Source: CAZIWX01 sp964543125 (GTDB taxonomy: Bacteria; Fidelibacterota; UBA8477). From it: a stretch of 14,328 bases of DNA. Shown here piece after piece: positions 11,205 to 14,328 of the stretch. The position numbers and the translations under genes were made by a program. The notes under the pieces are model-generated. The model was not told the DNA's origin. It did no database searches and worked only from the letters and a program-made list of their open reading frames with translations. How positions within the stretch are numbered: position 1 is the stretch's first letter; the number at the start of each line of letters is the position of its first letter. Location: positions 1 through 14,328 of the forward strand of contig CAZIWX010000063.1 in the NCBI GenBank assembly GCA_964543125.1. The letters run 5' to 3'.

Positions 11205-11235
11205 AAAAAAAAACGATCCCACTTCTAGGATCCGT
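11205..11235 (-). terminator. Candidate minus-strand intrinsic terminator
   Basis: Read on the minus strand, ACGGATCC, an 8-nt loop, then GGATCGT form a 7-bp stem with one bulged G. Nine consecutive T follow directly (A-run 11205-11213 on the plus strand). No minus-strand gene lies to the right within the window, so if real it would block antisense transcription entering carB. On the plus strand the hairpin has no T-tract and is not a carB terminator. Confidence 0.4.
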
Positions 11236-11259
11236 ACACCTTTGGCAGGCTCATTCCGT

Positions 11260-11288
11260 TTGACAGTTCAAACCGTTGCTATTAGAAA
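11260..11288 (+). promoter_or_regulatory. Candidate sigma70-type promoter upstream of the activase gene
   Basis: A perfect TTGACA (11260-11265) is followed after 17 bp by TAGAAA (11283-11288, 4/6 match to TATAAT). Transcription would start near 11295, giving a leader of about 75 nt to the GTG start at 11371. It lies in the 251-bp gap after carB, the longest plus-strand gap in the window, which fits the start of a new transcription unit. Confidence 0.42.
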
Positions 11289-11357
11289 GTATATGTCACG
11301 AACTAAAACTTTTTCTTATATTTGAACGGCTTCAATCTTGATCAAGCAGCTTTCTGC

Positions 11358-11363
11358 GAGGAG
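11358..11363 (+). promoter_or_regulatory. Shine-Dalgarno fixing a GTG start
   Basis: GAGGAG ends 7 nt before GTG 11371. It is one of the two strongest ribosome sites in the window, the other being AAAGGAG before the lipase. It supports the GTG over the in-frame TTG at 11338-11340, which has no such site. Confidence 0.7.
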
Positions 11364-11370
11364 TCTGAGC

Positions 11371-14280
11371 GTGCATACTTTAGGGATTTGTTCCGGGGCT
11401 TCAACCATAACCATTGTCAGCTTGGAATTGAACGGCGGGGGACCCATCATAGAGGCTGTTCGTTCCCAGGCCCATGAAGGTAATCCCAAACAAACCATCC
11501 AACACTTACTGGCGGCCGTACCGTTTGCAGAGTATGATCGTGTCGCGGTCACGGGACGCGGCTTTAAACGCTTCATCAAGCTGTCCAGCATTTCCGAATC
11601 TCACGCGATTGAATATGCGCTGGATTATGCCAACGGCTACGAACTTCCCGCCGGTGAATATCTCAAGGCCGTCATTTCGGCGGGCGGGGAAACCTTTATC
11701 GTTTACCAGTTGGGTCCTCACGGCAAAATCGAAAAGGTTTACACCGGTAATAAATGCGCTTCGGGTACCGGTGAATTCTTCCTCCAGCAAACCCGCCGCA
11801 TGGGGGTTAATCTAAATGACGCGGTAAAATTTTCCCGCAACGAAACGCCACATTCGGTTTCCGGCCGCTGCAGCGTGTTTTGCAAAAGCGATTGTACCCA
11901 TGCAACCAATAAAGGTATTCCCAAAGGTCAGGTGGTGGCGGGTTTGTGCAACATGATGGGTGAGAAAATCCTGGAGTTGTTGAAAAATATTCCGCGTAAA
12001 AATATTATGATCATCGGGGGCGCCACACAAATCACACCCCTGGTGGATTATCTGGCGCAACGCATTGATAACCTCATCGTACCGGTGGAAGCCACCTACT
12101 TCGAAAGTCTCGGTGCGGCCCTCTGGGCTAGTCAAAATGAGTGCCGGCCGGTAGAAACCGAATTGTTCCAGAGCCATATCAGCCAGTTTGATTACCATTC
12201 CGCGCTGCAGGAATTTGAGTCAAAAGTCCACTTCGCACAGTTGGAACGGGGCGCCCCGGTTCGGGATGATGTCTGCATTCTGGGATTGGATGTTGGGTCC
12301 ACCACCACCAAAATTGTACTCTTACGAGAATCCGATAAGCGTATCCTGGCTTCCGAGTATCTGCGGACCAACGGTGACCCCGTGGGTGCATCGGTTCAGT
12401 GTTATCAGTCGGTTCAGGATCAGTTGGCCGGTCTGCCGATTCAAATTCGCGGCCTGGGCGTCACCGGTAGCGGCCGAAAAATCGCCGGATTGCACGCCCT
12501 CACGGATGGCATTTATAATGAGATCATCGCCCATGCCGAAGCAGCTTTGTTTTTCGATAAATCGGTAGACACCATTTTCGAAATCGGCGGTCAGGATGCC
12601 AAGTACACCTATATCACCAACGGCGTGGCCAGCGATTACGCCATGAATGAGGCCTGCTCGGCCGGTACCGGATCTTTTCTAGAAGAATCCGCCCAAGAGA
12701 CGCTGGGCTTGGAAATGGAAGAGATTGCCCGATGGGCTCTGCGGGGGCAAAAACCGCCTAACTTCAACGATCAGTGTGCGGCGTTTATCTCCAGTGATAT
12801 TAAAAATGCCTTCCATGAAGGCATTGAAAAAGAGGATGTCGTAGCCGGCCTGGTTTACTCCATTTGTATGAATTATTTGAATCGGGTCAAAGGCTCCCGG
12901 CCCGTGGGCCGGAAGGTTTTCATGCAGGGCGGAGTGTGTTATAACCGTGCCGTCCCTATTGCCATGGCAGCCCTGTCGGGTAAAGAGATCGTGGTACCGC
13001 CGGAACCCGGATTGATGGGGGCGTTTGGCGTGGCGCTGGAAGTTATCAATCGTATTCAACAGGGCTTGCTGGCCGCGGGCCAATTCGATTTGCAGCAACT
13101 CATTAACCGGGAAGTAACCTATAAAAAATCGTTTACCTGTGCGGGCGGCCGGGAAAAATGCGACTTGGGTTGCGAAATCAATCGGGTCGTCATTGAAGAT
13201 AAAACCTATCCGTTTGGCGGCTCGTGCAATCTCTACTATAACCTGCGGAACCATGTGAAAACCAATCCCGGCGACTACGATTTGGTGCAGCAGCGGCAAC
13301 ATTTGGTTTTTAAGGAATTTGCGCCCGATTGTGATGACCTGGATGCAGCCGCACCCACCGTAGGGTTGTTGCCTTCGTTTTTGCTTGCGACCTATTATCC
13401 GCTGTTTGCCCATTTTTTCCATGGTTTGGGATATCGTCCGAATCTGGCAAACGGCGTGGAAAAGGAGGGCCTCGACCGGGTCAACGCACCCTTTTGTTAT
13501 CCCTGCGAACTTTCCCACGGCTACATGCAAAATATTCTGGATCAGAACCCCGATTTTGTGTTCATCCCTCATTTGGCGGGAGTAAAAGTACCCGGCGGAC
13601 AAACGCCTTCGGTCACTTGTCCGTTGGTGCAGGGGGAAGCCTATTACAATCCAATCGCGTTTGAGGATCGTCTGGTTAACGGACCCCGATTGCTCAGACC
13701 GGTGATTGATCTCAACGCCGAGGTTGCGGCGATTAAACAGGTTTTTATTGCGCTGGCGAAAGATTTGGGACATTCCATCCGGGCGGCGAGGATCAGTTTT
13801 CAACAGGCCTGGGCCGTACAAGCGGCATTACACCGGCGGATGCTGGAACTGGGACGCGAGGCGCTTAGTGAAATAGAGGCTGACCCGAACCGTATGGGCG
13901 TGGTGCTGCTCGGCCGGCCTTATAATGCCTTTATTACCGATGCGAATAAAGGCATTCCTCACAAATTTGCCTCCCGGGCGATTACCATTATTCCCGTTGA
14001 TTTTCTGGATTTGACCGAAACTCCGCTGCGCGATCACATGTATTGGTCCATGGGTCAAATCAACCTCAAGGGCGCTGAATTTATCAAAAACCATCCCCAG
14101 CTATTCGGGACCTATATCACCAATTTCTCCTGCGGTCCGGATTCGTTTATTATCGGATATTTTCGGGAAATCATGGGTAAAAAACCGTCTCTGACCCTGG
14201 AACTGGATAACCACACGGCCGATGCGGGCCTGGAAACCCGGATTGAAGCCTTTCTGGCTATTGTCCAGCGGTACCGTAAC
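11371..14280 (+). CDS. BadF/BadG/HgdC-type acyl-CoA dehydratase activase, two activase domains plus DUF2229-like region (3' truncated)
   Basis: 970 codons from GTG 11371 are open until adapter sequence begins. Family members of this layout are around 1,400 residues as I recall, so the C-terminus is missing. Domain 1 (about 1-290) has KCASGTGEFF with Cys129 and RCSVFCKSDC with Cys167, 171 and 175. Domain 2 (about 300-560) has the phosphate-binding LGLDVGSTTTK (Asp307), EIGGQDAKY, ACSAGTGSF (Cys429), DQCAAFISSDIK (Cys469) and QGGVCYN (Cys523). The paired Cys in each domain, 38-40 residues apart, match the two ligands per subunit that hold the bridging [4Fe-4S] cluster of the HgdC dimer. The third region (from about 585) opens with Cys590, 597 and 601 and continues with FCYPCELSHGYM and NFSCGPDSF, resembling DUF2229/HgdB-like proteins. 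HgdC hydrolyses ATP to inject a low-potential electron into a dehydratase. For this long type the substrate is unknown. Confidence 0.88.
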
Positions 14281-14328
14281 AGATCGGAAGAGCACACGTC
14301 TGAACTCCAGTCACATTCAGAAAGTTCG
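14281..14328 (+). other. Illumina TruSeq adapter and index read-through (contaminant)
   Basis: The sequence turns at 14281 into the TruSeq read-1 3' adapter (AGATCGGAAGAGC at 14281-14293, continuing to CCAGTCAC at 14314). An 8-base index, ATTCAGAA, follows at 14315-14322; I recall it as TruSeq HT i7 D705. The last six bases, AGTTCG, differ at two positions from the expected ATCTCG. These bases are not genomic. They extend the activase frame artificially by 16 codons. Confidence 0.97.

Noticed and set aside
12679..13821. Long open frame of 380 codons on the minus strand
   Set aside because: It lies entirely inside the activase gene, opposite to a strand that encodes clear family motifs. Its translation shows no recognisable domain and no ribosome site. 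It is a shadow ORF.

Overview
The window is bacterial DNA, most likely a contig end or scaffold from a short-read metagenome assembly. GC looks moderate, roughly 50-55% by eye. Genes are densely packed with short gaps, there are no introns, and start codons include GTG and TTG. The source phylum cannot be fixed from these genes. An anaerobic lifestyle is suggested by a protein of the [4Fe-4S] ATP-dependent 2-hydroxyacyl-CoA dehydratase activase family at the right end. No rRNA, tRNA, CRISPR array, insertion sequence or phage gene was seen.

Layout. On the minus strand (1-2081) a monoacylglycerol-lipase-like alpha/beta hydrolase is followed 20 nt downstream by the N-terminal beta-propeller of an S9-family serine peptidase, which runs off the left edge. 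A 313-bp divergent intergenic region follows. The plus strand then carries a 2,4-dienoyl-CoA-reductase-like SDR, an MscS-type mechanosensitive channel, a single-chain fusion of a cysteine desulfurase/selenocysteine lyase with selenophosphate synthetase (SelD), and carA-carB, which overlap by 8 nt. After a 251-bp gap holding a good -35 box, a large two-activase-domain plus DUF2229-like protein begins at a GTG and is open to the end of the window.

How the genes fit together. carAB makes carbamoyl phosphate for pyrimidine and arginine synthesis. The fusion protein would release reduced selenium from (seleno)cysteine and activate it to selenophosphate within one polypeptide, so the organism probably makes selenoproteins and/or selenouridine tRNA. 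The lipase and the dienoyl-CoA reductase both point to lipid and unsaturated fatty-acid use. The S9 peptidase points to peptide use.

Two stretches are assembly or library artefacts, not biology. First, a 100-N gap (1795-1894) is flanked by an identical 55-bp sequence on both sides. Collapsing it restores one intact 285-residue lipase. Second, the last 48 bases (14281-14328) are Illumina TruSeq adapter plus index, so the final gene is cut at 14280. The most biologically interesting item is the lyase-SelD fusion. I did not find a convincing wholly new system in this window.
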